A stretch of 64,000 nucleotides of DNA from Hungatella sp. (GTDB lineage: Bacteria; Bacillota; Clostridia; Lachnospirales; Lachnospiraceae), in the NCBI GenBank assembly GCA_022792815.1, contig JAAWBS010000016.1:85688-149687 (forward strand). The letters run 5' to 3'. A model generated the notes under the pieces. The model was not told the origin of the DNA. It did not search any database and saw only the letters and a program-made list of their open reading frames with translations. The translations under genes were made by a program, and so were the position numbers. Positions 17,046 to 24,604 of the stretch are shown here, piece by piece. Every line of letters starts with the position of its first letter. Position 1 is the stretch's first letter.

Positions 17046-18593
17046 TCAGACAAAATAGTCGCCATACTCGCAGGTCAGATATCGAATCATTTCTTCCTGG
17101 CTTTTCCCGGCCAGTGCCAGGACAAAGGAAGTGGTATGAAATCGGTGTTTTAAGGTGGTGAATCCCAGGCTTAAAAGGTGTTCGATCTCCGAGGGCGTGA
17201 CGAAGAAATTAATCTTTATCACAGGAAAGTTCTTGCCATGAAGAAGATTGTAAATACGTGTGGAGAAGCAGAAAATGTAATCATAGTCCATGGACTTTAG
17301 CCGGTGAATTTCGTTGATATTTAAGGTGCCGGTCCATTTCAGATTAATTTTGTCGTGGATCTGCTCCAGAAAGAAGCTGACGCGCTCAAAGTTAATGCTG
17401 GTGACAATCACCACTTTTTTGTGTTCTCCGGTTATGGTCTGGTTGCGGAGAATATGCTTTTGGATTAAAAGGGTGAGAGTGGAAGTATGTTCTTCTGCAA
17501 AATTAAAGTTGTAGGCAGCTTTGAAAAGAACGGCATATTTTTCAATGGTCTGGTACAGACCGGGGAACTGCCCCCGTGTATTTTCCACAGTCTTGTCCAC
17601 AAATGTGCAGTGAAAATGGGCCAGAGTGATTTCCCGGTAAAAATAGTTGTACAGCTCCAGAATAAAATCATCCCGGATGAAAAAGGGCTGAGGGAGGCTT
17701 GCTATGACATGTTCCACGAAATCTTCTGTGGTATACCATAAGCGGTAATCCACAGGAAAATCAAGACTCCTGGAAAAATTCATCATGCTGACCGCAACAT
17801 TGCAGAACCAGTTTACCGGGGAGGAATCGGAAAAATAAAGGTTCATGGGGGCAAGGGGCAGGTGGGAAGAAAAGGTCATGTCCTTTGTCACGGGCCGTAT
17901 AATCATAATACAGAAAAACAGGAGCAGGAACTTTTTGGAGGGATAGTTAATGGACAGGGAATGGTGTGCCAGAAAGCTTTCCAGATGCTCCACAGCCTGT
18001 GGGCTGACAGGCAGCAGGTAGGGCTCTGCCAGGGCATAGGTCTGGTTCTCTAACGGTGTGTTGGCAAAACGGGCTTCAATCTGGTTCTCGGCAGTAAATT
18101 CCAACAGGGGATGGAGAATATCAATGACCAGGAATCGAAGCATCAGTTCGTCTCCTACTATGGTGAGTCCCTTGGTCTTTACCGTTTGGAGAGTCAGCTT
18201 ATAGTCTTTTAAAAATTGTCTGAGATGGGCCGTGTCCTGCTTCTTGGTAGTGAGGGAGAATCCCCACTGTTCATAGAGGGCGCTGGCGTTGACGCAGCCA
18301 TGAAAGAATATGGCCACAATCATGACACGAATTCGCTCCAGCCAGGAGCTGGCATAGTCTTTCATGGATATATGCCTGGCAAAATCCACATAGTCACTGT
18401 AGCTTAACCGGCAGATACAGTGGCTTTTTTTGATTTCGATTAAAGGAGATTCGGAGTAGAGGTTGATCTGTTCAATGGCACGGCGGATGGAAATCTCATT
18501 TTTCCCAAACTGGAAGGCAACGGTTGAGAGCAGGGTTCGCTCCCTCTTTTGAATAAAGCGCAGCAGAATCAAGTCATTATAGCTGAGTCCCAT
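17046..18593 (-). CDS. PRD-containing / Mga-like PTS-responsive transcription regulator
   Basis: A 515-residue regulator. An N-terminal helix-turn-helix region (about residues 10-60) is followed by a second Mga-type HTH segment, a PRD-like helical region in the middle, and a C-terminal EIIB-like alpha/beta domain (KVVIVTSINFERVSFFLEQI is its first strand and helix). Such proteins are switched by PTS phosphorylation. It is encoded divergently from the PTS operon starting at 18982, so it most likely activates that operon. Its DNA is more AT-rich than neighbouring core genes, which hints at transfer together with the PTS operon. The intergenic region carries a large inverted repeat. Confidence 0.8.
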   Translation of the reverse strand: MGLSYNDLILLRFIQKRERTLLSTVAFQFGKNEISIRRAIEQINLYSESPLIEIKKSHCICRLSYSDYVDFARHISMKDYASSWLERIRVMIVAIFFHGCVNASALYEQWGFSLTTKKQDTAHLRQFLKDYKLTLQTVKTKGLTIVGDELMLRFLVIDILHPLLEFTAENQIEARFANTPLENQTYALAEPYLLPVSPQAVEHLESFLAHHSLSINYPSKKFLLLFFCIMIIRPVTKDMTFSSHLPLAPMNLYFSDSSPVNWFCNVAVSMMNFSRSLDFPVDYRLWYTTEDFVEHVIASLPQPFFIRDDFILELYNYFYREITLAHFHCTFVDKTVENTRGQFPGLYQTIEKYAVLFKAAYNFNFAEEHTSTLTLLIQKHILRNQTITGEHKKVVIVTSINFERVSFFLEQIHDKINLKWTGTLNINEIHRLKSMDYDYIFCFSTRIYNLLHGKNFPVIKINFFVTPSEIEHLLSLGFTTLKHRFHTTSFVLALAGKSQEEMIRYLTCEYGDYFV

Positions 18594-18646
18594 AGAATGC
18601 TCCTTTTCCTGTTATTTTTCATAGCTATTTGAGAAATTCAAAACTT

Positions 18647-18817
18647 AGCTGAATATTCTGACAATATATTCCAGGAAAAGCCATTACGCCATGGAGCTGA
18701 GACCATAAAAAACAGGAGGGCCCTCTGCCCGAGTGTTTTTTGCTTTATTGGGCTCAGCGGAATGCTTGGCGTACGAAGGCTTTGTATGGAATATATTGTC
18801 AGAATATTCTCTCAGCT
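18647..18817. repeat. 171-bp element with 23-bp perfect terminal inverted repeats in the PTS regulatory region
   Basis: Bases 18651-18673 and 18787-18809 are perfect inverted copies, beginning GAATATTCTGACA on the left. Both are flanked by AGCT (AGCT directly on the left, TCTCAGCT on the right). The 113 bases between them are also partly self-complementary: AAAGCC, TACGCCA, GCTGAG and GGGCCCTC find inverted partners. The whole is a long imperfect palindrome. Possibilities are a MITE, an invertible regulatory segment, or paired operator sites for the PRD regulator. Confidence 0.75.
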
Positions 18818-18843
18818 TCGACTTTCACAATTTCCTATATAGA

Positions 18844-18872
18844 TTGATTATAAAATTGAGGGCAACTATATG
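18844..18872 (+). promoter_or_regulatory. Candidate promoter of the PTS operon
   Basis: TTGATT, a 17-base spacer, TATATG, located just outside the inverted-repeat element; expected leader about 100 bases. Confidence 0.5.
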
Positions 18873-18939
18873 CAATATTTTTTTAAACTTTTTTTGCCTT
18901 GAAGCACCCGGTAAAATCATGCATAATAAAATCAGTTCA

Positions 18940-18951
18940 TGAAGCGCTTCA
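18940..18951. promoter_or_regulatory. LacI/CcpA-type palindromic operator
   Basis: A perfect 12-bp palindrome with central CG, TGAAGCGCTTCA, lies 30 bases before the PTS start codon and downstream of the candidate promoter, a roadblock position. It resembles a cre site but each half is one base shorter than the 14-bp consensus. Confidence 0.5.
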
Positions 18952-18981
18952 GGTTCAATCTAAAAACAAGAGGATGAAAAA

Positions 18982-20559
18982 ATGAATACAAAAAAATCCA
19001 GTTGGAAAGAAAGTATCCAGACATTTGGCCGCTCTCTTTTGCTTCCCATTGCCCTTCTTGCGCCGATTGGTATGGTAATGGGAATCTGCAGCGCATTAGG
19101 ACAGTCCTATATGATTGCAAAGTTTCCTGTTTTGGGAAATGAGACTCTTCGTCTGATCCTGTCCAGCCTTCAGACAATCACCAGTATTGTATTTAACAAC
19201 ATTCCTATTTTATTTGCCATGGGTGTGGCTCAGGGAATGGCAAAGCATGAAAAGGGAATTGCAGTGTTTGCAGCTACGGTGGGATATCTGACGCTGAACG
19301 TGGTTATGAGCGTCTATTTAAAGGCCACAGGGACTCTGGCCGATCCGGCTGTGGCAGCCCAGGTAGGCCAGGGAACGGTTCTCGGAATTCAAACCCTTAA
19401 GATTGAAGCCCTGGGAGGCCTGATTGCAGGCATAGTGGCGGCCAAGGTAGCCGACAGGTTCTACCGTCTGGAACTTCCCCTGGCCTTTGCCTTCTTTGGC
19501 GGCAAGAAATCAATCCCCATCATTACGTTTGCGGCCATGGTTCCCATCGGACTTGTGATCCCGGTTATTTGGAGTATCTTTACTTCCTTCCTCAACAGTA
19601 TCTCCTTCATCTTTATGGCTCCTCACATCGGAAATGCCATTTATTACACGCTGAACCGGGCACTCATTCCTTTTGGACTTCATCACGTGTTGGCATCGCT
19701 GATTCGGTTTACGGAGGCAGGCGGTGTGTACATGATCAATGGAACAGAGTATGTGGGAATTTTGAATGCCATGAATGAGATCCAGTTTAATCTGGGACCG
19801 ACCAGTGAATACTGGAGCCAACTTATGCCTATCTTGTCCAGTTACCTGGGCGGAGCTCAGATGCTGACGACACTGTTCCGGGTTCCGGCTATCGGTCTGG
19901 CTATGTATCACACTTCTTATTTAAAGAACAGAAAAATCGCCAAGGGTGTTCTTCTTACCTGCTGTCTGACAGCCTTTTTGGGAAATATTACGGAACCTTT
20001 GGAATTCTCATTTTTATTTATTTCACCGTCCCTGTTTATTCTCTACTGTATTATGTGCGGCCTTGGTGCACTGCCTTACCAGATGTTAAAGATCAGTATT
20101 GGATATATCAGAGGAACTATCTTTGATTTTGGAATTTTCGGACTGCTGTATGAAAATACCCACTGGCCGGCACTGATTCTTTTGGGAGTCATCAATTTCG
20201 TGGCATTTTATGTAGTATTCCGCTGGTATATCGAAAAATTCAACCTGGAGACCCCAGGGCGTGAATCTTTTGAGGTGGAGGAATCTGCAAGTGTTCTGCT
20301 CAAGGAAAAGAACTGGCCGGCTATTGCTGCCATTGTCATCGAGGGGCTGGGCGGAAAGGCCAATATTGTAAATGTAGAGAACTGCATTTCCAGGCTTCGT
20401 GTCGACTTAGTGGACGGAGACAAGGTGGATCAGGTTAAGATCAAGGACTCCGGGTGCGCAGGTATTTTCTTCCCTTCCGAAAAGCATATTCATGTGGTGT
20501 TTGGACCTCATGTGGAGTTTGTCCGTCATGCGGTGGATGATGAACTGAAGAAATCATAA
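18982..20559 (+). CDS. PTS EIICB permease, glucose/maltose (MalX/GlvC-like) family
   Basis: A 525-residue sugar-specific permease with domain order EIIC then EIIB. The EIIC part (about 1-410) has about ten membrane segments and the FGLHHVLASLIRFTE and GNITEPLEFSFLF segments of the glucose superfamily. The EIIB part carries the phospho-acceptor C468 in NVENCISRLRVDL. No EIIA domain is attached, so a shared EIIA is needed. Substrate becomes 6-phosphorylated on import. ATG 18982 follows AAGAGGA at 8 bases. It heads an operon with a lyase (15-base gap), a GH4 enzyme and a NagA-like deacetylase. The GlvC-like type and GH4 partner suggest an alpha-glucoside-like substrate. Confidence 0.88.
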   Translation: MNTKKSSWKESIQTFGRSLLLPIALLAPIGMVMGICSALGQSYMIAKFPVLGNETLRLILSSLQTITSIVFNNIPILFAMGVAQGMAKHEKGIAVFAATVGYLTLNVVMSVYLKATGTLADPAVAAQVGQGTVLGIQTLKIEALGGLIAGIVAAKVADRFYRLELPLAFAFFGGKKSIPIITFAAMVPIGLVIPVIWSIFTSFLNSISFIFMAPHIGNAIYYTLNRALIPFGLHHVLASLIRFTEAGGVYMINGTEYVGILNAMNEIQFNLGPTSEYWSQLMPILSSYLGGAQMLTTLFRVPAIGLAMYHTSYLKNRKIAKGVLLTCCLTAFLGNITEPLEFSFLFISPSLFILYCIMCGLGALPYQMLKISIGYIRGTIFDFGIFGLLYENTHWPALILLGVINFVAFYVVFRWYIEKFNLETPGRESFEVEESASVLLKEKNWPAIAAIVIEGLGGKANIVNVENCISRLRVDLVDGDKVDQVKIKDSGCAGIFFPSEKHIHVVFGPHVEFVRHAVDDELKKS

Positions 20560-20574
20560 GGAAAGAGGCGGAGT

Positions 20575-21939
20575 ATGGGTGGATTATGTGACTCAAAAAG
20601 CAAGCTGAATGACCGGGGAATCAAGGAGTTGTTGAGCCCCAGGAATGAACTGGCCACATGGCTGAAAGTGGAGCAGGCTCTGGCCAGGGCCCAGGCTTTG
20701 GAGGGTGTGATTCCAAAAGAAGGGGCAGAGGATATCGGAAGGCGCTCTTTGGAAGAACTTGATTTGGAGGAAATGGAACGAATCAAGGAGAAGGTGGGCC
20801 ATGGTTTCGTACCTTTTGTAAAGGTTTTGGTGAAGGCCTGCGGGGAAACAGGGGGACGGTATGTCCATTACGGAGTGACAACCCAGAATATTCAGCAGAC
20901 ATCACAGCTTTATATCGCCAAGGAGGTTACGGCTGTCTATAAGGACTTTCTGGCGGATATTCTCTCTCACCTCTCGGTTTTGGCAAAAGATCACGCAGAT
21001 ACGGTTATGGCCGGAAGGACCCATGGAAGGCACGCCATCCCCATTACCTATGGATATAAGGCGGCAGTGTGGCTGAGTGAGCTTTTAAGCGGTATTGAGC
21101 GGTTGGAAGAGTGCGAAAAGAGAGTGTTTGTGTGCATGATGGGGGGAGCAGCGGGAGGCTTTCACGCCATGGGGGAAGTGGGACCTAAGGTGCAGGCCCG
21201 TGTGGCGGAGGAACTTGGCATGAAGCCCATGGATGTGCCAAGCCGCAATATGAGTCAAATGAAGCTGGAATATATGATGAATCTCTGCCTTCTGTGCAAT
21301 GTGCTTCACAAGATGGCGGAGGAGGTGTACTACACCGGCTTAGAGGAGTTCGGGGAGGTCAGTGAGGCATTTACTCCAGGAACCATCGGAAGTTCCACCA
21401 TGCCTCAGAAGATTAATCCCAAGCTGGCAAAGGGGATTATTGCAAATTCGCAGAAGCTTTATTCTCTTCCGGGCACGGGAATGTATTCTTCCTGCCGCAT
21501 GTTCGAGGGGGATTCCAGTTCGTATATGCTGTTTGATCATCTCATGAAAGAGGCTATGGAACTGACCTGTGAGGTTCTCATACGGGCGGAGGAGCTGACG
21601 AGAACCATTTATGTCAATAAAGAGCGGATGAAAGCCAATGCCAATAGGAATCATGGTCTGGATAACAGTGAGTATATTATGATGAATGTGGCGGCAAAGA
21701 TCGGCAAGGACCAGGCCCATAAGCTGATGTATGAGAAGGCTATTGCCGCGGAGACGGAGGGAAGGGAGTATATCGAGGTTCTCATGGAGGATGAGACCTT
21801 AATGTCCATGTTCACGGAGGACGAGATGAGAGCCATGCTGCAGCCGGAACATTATACGGGAATCTGCAATGTTTTGGCTGTGGAAATGGCAAAAAAGGGA
21901 GAGGCGAAAGCCAGAGAGATGAAGGGAGAAAGGTCATGA
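20575..21939 (+). CDS. Fumarase/aspartase-superfamily lyase (adenylosuccinate-lyase-like) in a PTS operon
   Basis: A 454-residue lyase. The superfamily signature GSSTMPQKINP is at residues 272-282, AGRTHGRHA (H150, acid/base region) at 146-154, and the TTQN substrate-loop segment at 102-105. These are the three conserved regions of enzymes that eliminate fumarate from succinyl-amino compounds. The sequence is closest in style to adenylosuccinate lyase/carboxymuconate-cycloisomerase-type proteins, but its position between a PTS permease and a glycosidase argues against purine synthesis. It overlaps the GH4 start by four bases, so co-translation is likely. The true substrate is unknown; see findings. 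Confidence 0.85.
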   Translation: MGGLCDSKSKLNDRGIKELLSPRNELATWLKVEQALARAQALEGVIPKEGAEDIGRRSLEELDLEEMERIKEKVGHGFVPFVKVLVKACGETGGRYVHYGVTTQNIQQTSQLYIAKEVTAVYKDFLADILSHLSVLAKDHADTVMAGRTHGRHAIPITYGYKAAVWLSELLSGIERLEECEKRVFVCMMGGAAGGFHAMGEVGPKVQARVAEELGMKPMDVPSRNMSQMKLEYMMNLCLLCNVLHKMAEEVYYTGLEEFGEVSEAFTPGTIGSSTMPQKINPKLAKGIIANSQKLYSLPGTGMYSSCRMFEGDSSSYMLFDHLMKEAMELTCEVLIRAEELTRTIYVNKERMKANANRNHGLDNSEYIMMNVAAKIGKDQAHKLMYEKAIAAETEGREYIEVLMEDETLMSMFTEDEMRAMLQPEHYTGICNVLAVEMAKKGEAKAREMKGERS

Positions 21940-23258
21940 GAGAATCTCATGTGATTACCATAGCCGGAGCGGGAAGCGCCAGGGTGCCTGCCCTGGTTGG
22001 GACATTGGTGAATTATAAAGAGCGTTTTCCGTTGTCCAGGATTATTTTTTATGATATTGACGAGGAACGGATGGGACTTATGGAGGCATATGACAGGCTG
22101 GTACTGAAATGTTTTTATCCGGAGTGTGAGGTTGTCTTCACCACAGATGAGGACGAGGCTTACAGGAGTACGGATTTTATCTTCTGTCAGATGCGGGTGG
22201 GAAAGACAGCCATGCGCTCTCTGGATGAGAAGATCCCCCTGAAATACGGCCTGGTGGGGCAGGAGACCTGCGGTCCCGGAGGATTTGCCTATGGAATGCG
22301 TTCTTTAGGAGCCATGAAGCGCATGGTGGAAAAGGTGCGTTCCTACTCAAAGGATACCTGGATTTTGAATTATACCAACCCGGCCGCTATTGTTGCCCTG
22401 GGACTGGATAAGATGTTTCCTGATGATAAACGGATTTTGAATCTCTGCGACCAGCCTTATTCTCTGATGAAGAGCTACTCAAAGATCCTTGGAGTTCCCC
22501 AGGAGAAACTGAGAGCCCGGTATTTTGGTTTGAATCATTTCGGATGGTTTACCCAGCTAAAGGATACGGACGGGACGGATCATTTTGATACCTTAAGGAC
22601 CTATCTGAGGGACCATGACTTTAAGCCTTTTAATGCGGAGCAGCGTTCCAAGTCCTGGCTGGATACCTATGTGCGTGTCAACAAGTATATGAAGTACTTA
22701 GATGAGTATGTGCCCACCACTTATCTTCAATATTATATGTTCCCGGATGAGATTGCGGCGGAAAGCGACCCTGAGTACACAAGGGCGGATGAGTCCAGGG
22801 ATTCCAGGGAGAAAGAGGTGTTTGAAGCCTGTCAAAGGGCAGTGGGGAAGGATTCTATGGACAGGGAGGATATGCTGACCAACAGCGTGTTCGGCAATCT
22901 CATGGTGGAGGTTGCAGAGTCCATTGCCTATGATTTGAACAGGGAGTTTATCGTCCTGGTTCGAAATGAAGGGATCATCAGCAATTTTGAGGAGGATGCC
23001 ATCGTCGAGGTGGCGGGAACCATAGGGAAGGACGGGGCAAAGGGATATCCTTTTGGTCCCATCGGACCGTACTACAAGGGCCTTATGGAGGGGCAGTATG
23101 CCTATGAGCTTCTGACGGTGGAGGCATTTATGGAACAGGATTATCAGAAGGCGTTGATGGCGCTGATTCTGAACCGGACAGTGGTGGATCCTTCCAGGGC
23201 GAAGGCTGTTTTGGATGATCTTATGGAGGCCAATCGGGATTACTGGACACTGAGATAG
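21936..23258 (+). CDS. GH4 NAD-dependent 6-phospho-glycosidase (6-phospho-alpha-glucosidase-like)
   Basis: A 440-residue GH4 enzyme. It has an N-terminal dinucleotide-binding GAGSAR motif (residues 11-16), CGPGGFAYGMRS (112-123), NPAA (148-151), the metal-site tetrad CDQP (171-174) and GLNHFGW (198-204). In GH4 the tetrad tracks specificity: CDMP marks 6-phospho-alpha-glucosidases and CNVP 6-phospho-beta-glucosidases. CDQP is a variant of the former, which points to an alpha-linked phospho-glycoside with altered aglycone. It uses NAD and a divalent metal in a redox-elimination mechanism. Its ATG overlaps the lyase stop, and the NagA-like gene starts 9 bases after its stop. Confidence 0.9.
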   Translation: MRESHVITIAGAGSARVPALVGTLVNYKERFPLSRIIFYDIDEERMGLMEAYDRLVLKCFYPECEVVFTTDEDEAYRSTDFIFCQMRVGKTAMRSLDEKIPLKYGLVGQETCGPGGFAYGMRSLGAMKRMVEKVRSYSKDTWILNYTNPAAIVALGLDKMFPDDKRILNLCDQPYSLMKSYSKILGVPQEKLRARYFGLNHFGWFTQLKDTDGTDHFDTLRTYLRDHDFKPFNAEQRSKSWLDTYVRVNKYMKYLDEYVPTTYLQYYMFPDEIAAESDPEYTRADESRDSREKEVFEACQRAVGKDSMDREDMLTNSVFGNLMVEVAESIAYDLNREFIVLVRNEGIISNFEEDAIVEVAGTIGKDGAKGYPFGPIGPYYKGLMEGQYAYELLTVEAFMEQDYQKALMALILNRTVVDPSRAKAVLDDLMEANRDYWTLR

Positions 23259-23266
23259 GAGGCATT

Positions 23267-24487
23267 ATGGTTCTCTATTCAAAAAATATTATTTTGGAAC
23301 ATGACACATTTGACGGATTTCTTAAGATTCAGGACGGGAAGATCGAGGGACTGTACAAGGATTATGAGGGGCCATATGAGGATTTCTCTGATGAGATTGT
23401 CTTTCCGGGATTTATTGATATCCATGTCCACGGATGGGCGACAGGTTCTTTCTGGTTTCAGAAGACCAGGGAATCTGTGAAGGAGATGTGCAGAACGCTT
23501 CCTTTTGGCGGAGTCACCTCTTTTTTGGCTACCTCAGGAGCCGATACCATAGGGGAGATCAAAAAATGCATCGGCGCGGCAGATGATGCATGGGAGGAGC
23601 TTGAGGAGGGAGAGATAGAGAAGAGGGGCGAGAAGGGGGCAGAGCTTTTGGGAGTCCATCTGGAGGGGCCCTTTATCAACCCTCAGTACCGGGGGATGCA
23701 GAAAGAGGAGTGCTGTATAGAGCCGGATCTTGAGGTGATGAAGGACCTGTATGGCAGCTTCCGCCACAGACAGCTGTGCCGTCATATGACCATTGCCGTA
23801 GAGCGCGGTCATGCCAGGGAGGTGCTGAATTTTTGCAGGGAACAGGGAATTCAGACCGCAATAGGCCACAGCGGAGCCACCTTTCAGGAGATTGCCTCCA
23901 TAAGAGATGCGGGGGTAGGGGGAGTCACCCACATGTTCAGCGGAATGAGGGGATTCCATCACCGGGAGCCGGGAGTGGTGGGAGCTGCCCTGTATTTTGA
24001 TGATCTGATGTGTGAGTTCGCCAAACAGACGGGGATGACAGTATCCCATGAAGCCTTTGACATCGCTTACCGCCTCAAGGGAAGTGAGAGAATAATCTTA
24101 TCTACTGACTGCAGCGGTCTTGCCAGGACCCAAAGTCAGTTCGATCATTATGTGAGAAAAATCAGGTTTGTAAAGGATGGGGACTTGGTGCGGTTGGATC
24201 ACTATGACGGCAGGCAGGAGTGGATTGATCCGGGAGATTATGAGGCAGTGAAAGAGCTGGAGATGAGTTATGGGAAGTCGGTAAAAAACATGGCGGAGCA
24301 TACCAGGGTTACCTGGCATGACATCATGAGGATGACAAGTTTAAATCCGGCCAGGTATATTCATGTCAATGACAGAAAGGGGAGCATAAAGCCGGGTATG
24401 GATGCCGACCTTACGATTATGGATCAGGAATTAAACCTGGTGAGCACATTCTGCAGGGGGTGGGAGATTAGGGATTACTGTCAGTAA
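23267..24487 (+). CDS. NagA-like N-acetylglucosamine-6-phosphate deacetylase family amidohydrolase
   Basis: A 406-residue amidohydrolase-superfamily protein. Metal and catalytic positions visible: H53 and H55 in DIHVHG, E133 in GVHLEGPF, H201 in IGHSGAT, H222 in VTHMFSGM, the HREPG loop (232-236), and catalytic D281 in STDCSG. These follow NagA closely, but the usual TDAM after the catalytic Asp reads TDCSG and the THLFNAM block reads THMFSGM. This suggests an N-acyl or other amide on a sugar phosphate that differs from GlcNAc-6-phosphate. It is the last gene of the PTS operon. No glucosamine-6-phosphate deaminase follows. Confidence 0.85.
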   Translation: MVLYSKNIILEHDTFDGFLKIQDGKIEGLYKDYEGPYEDFSDEIVFPGFIDIHVHGWATGSFWFQKTRESVKEMCRTLPFGGVTSFLATSGADTIGEIKKCIGAADDAWEELEEGEIEKRGEKGAELLGVHLEGPFINPQYRGMQKEECCIEPDLEVMKDLYGSFRHRQLCRHMTIAVERGHAREVLNFCREQGIQTAIGHSGATFQEIASIRDAGVGGVTHMFSGMRGFHHREPGVVGAALYFDDLMCEFAKQTGMTVSHEAFDIAYRLKGSERIILSTDCSGLARTQSQFDHYVRKIRFVKDGDLVRLDHYDGRQEWIDPGDYEAVKELEMSYGKSVKNMAEHTRVTWHDIMRMTSLNPARYIHVNDRKGSIKPGMDADLTIMDQELNLVSTFCRGWEIRDYCQ

Positions 24488-24511
24488 TATTTGAAAAATT
24501 GTAAAAAGTGC

Positions 24512-24565
24512 TTGCAAAGACTGCCATGGAGTGATAAAATTTTGACAAGGTTAACACTGTTAACC
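24512..24565 (+). promoter_or_regulatory. Promoter with adjacent 17-bp palindromic operator
   Basis: TTGCAA, a 17-base spacer, TAAAAT (24512-24540) is followed at about the expected start site by the perfect palindrome GGTTAACACTGTTAACC (24549-24565, 8-bp arms around one base). A dimeric repressor bound there would block the flavoprotein gene. No regulator gene is adjacent on this side. Confidence 0.7.
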
Positions 24566-24604
24566 GCATTTTTTGCAAAAAAGAAAAAAGGGAGAGATGC
24601 AAAG

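Noticed and set aside
18940..18951. Classical CcpA cre site
   Set aside because: The palindrome is 12 bp with 6-base halves; the consensus cre has 7-base halves. Kept as a LacI/CcpA-type operator only.
20575..21939. Naming the lyase purB
   Set aside because: Superfamily motifs fit, but operon context argues for a sugar-linked substrate and sequence alone cannot prove adenylosuccinate activity.
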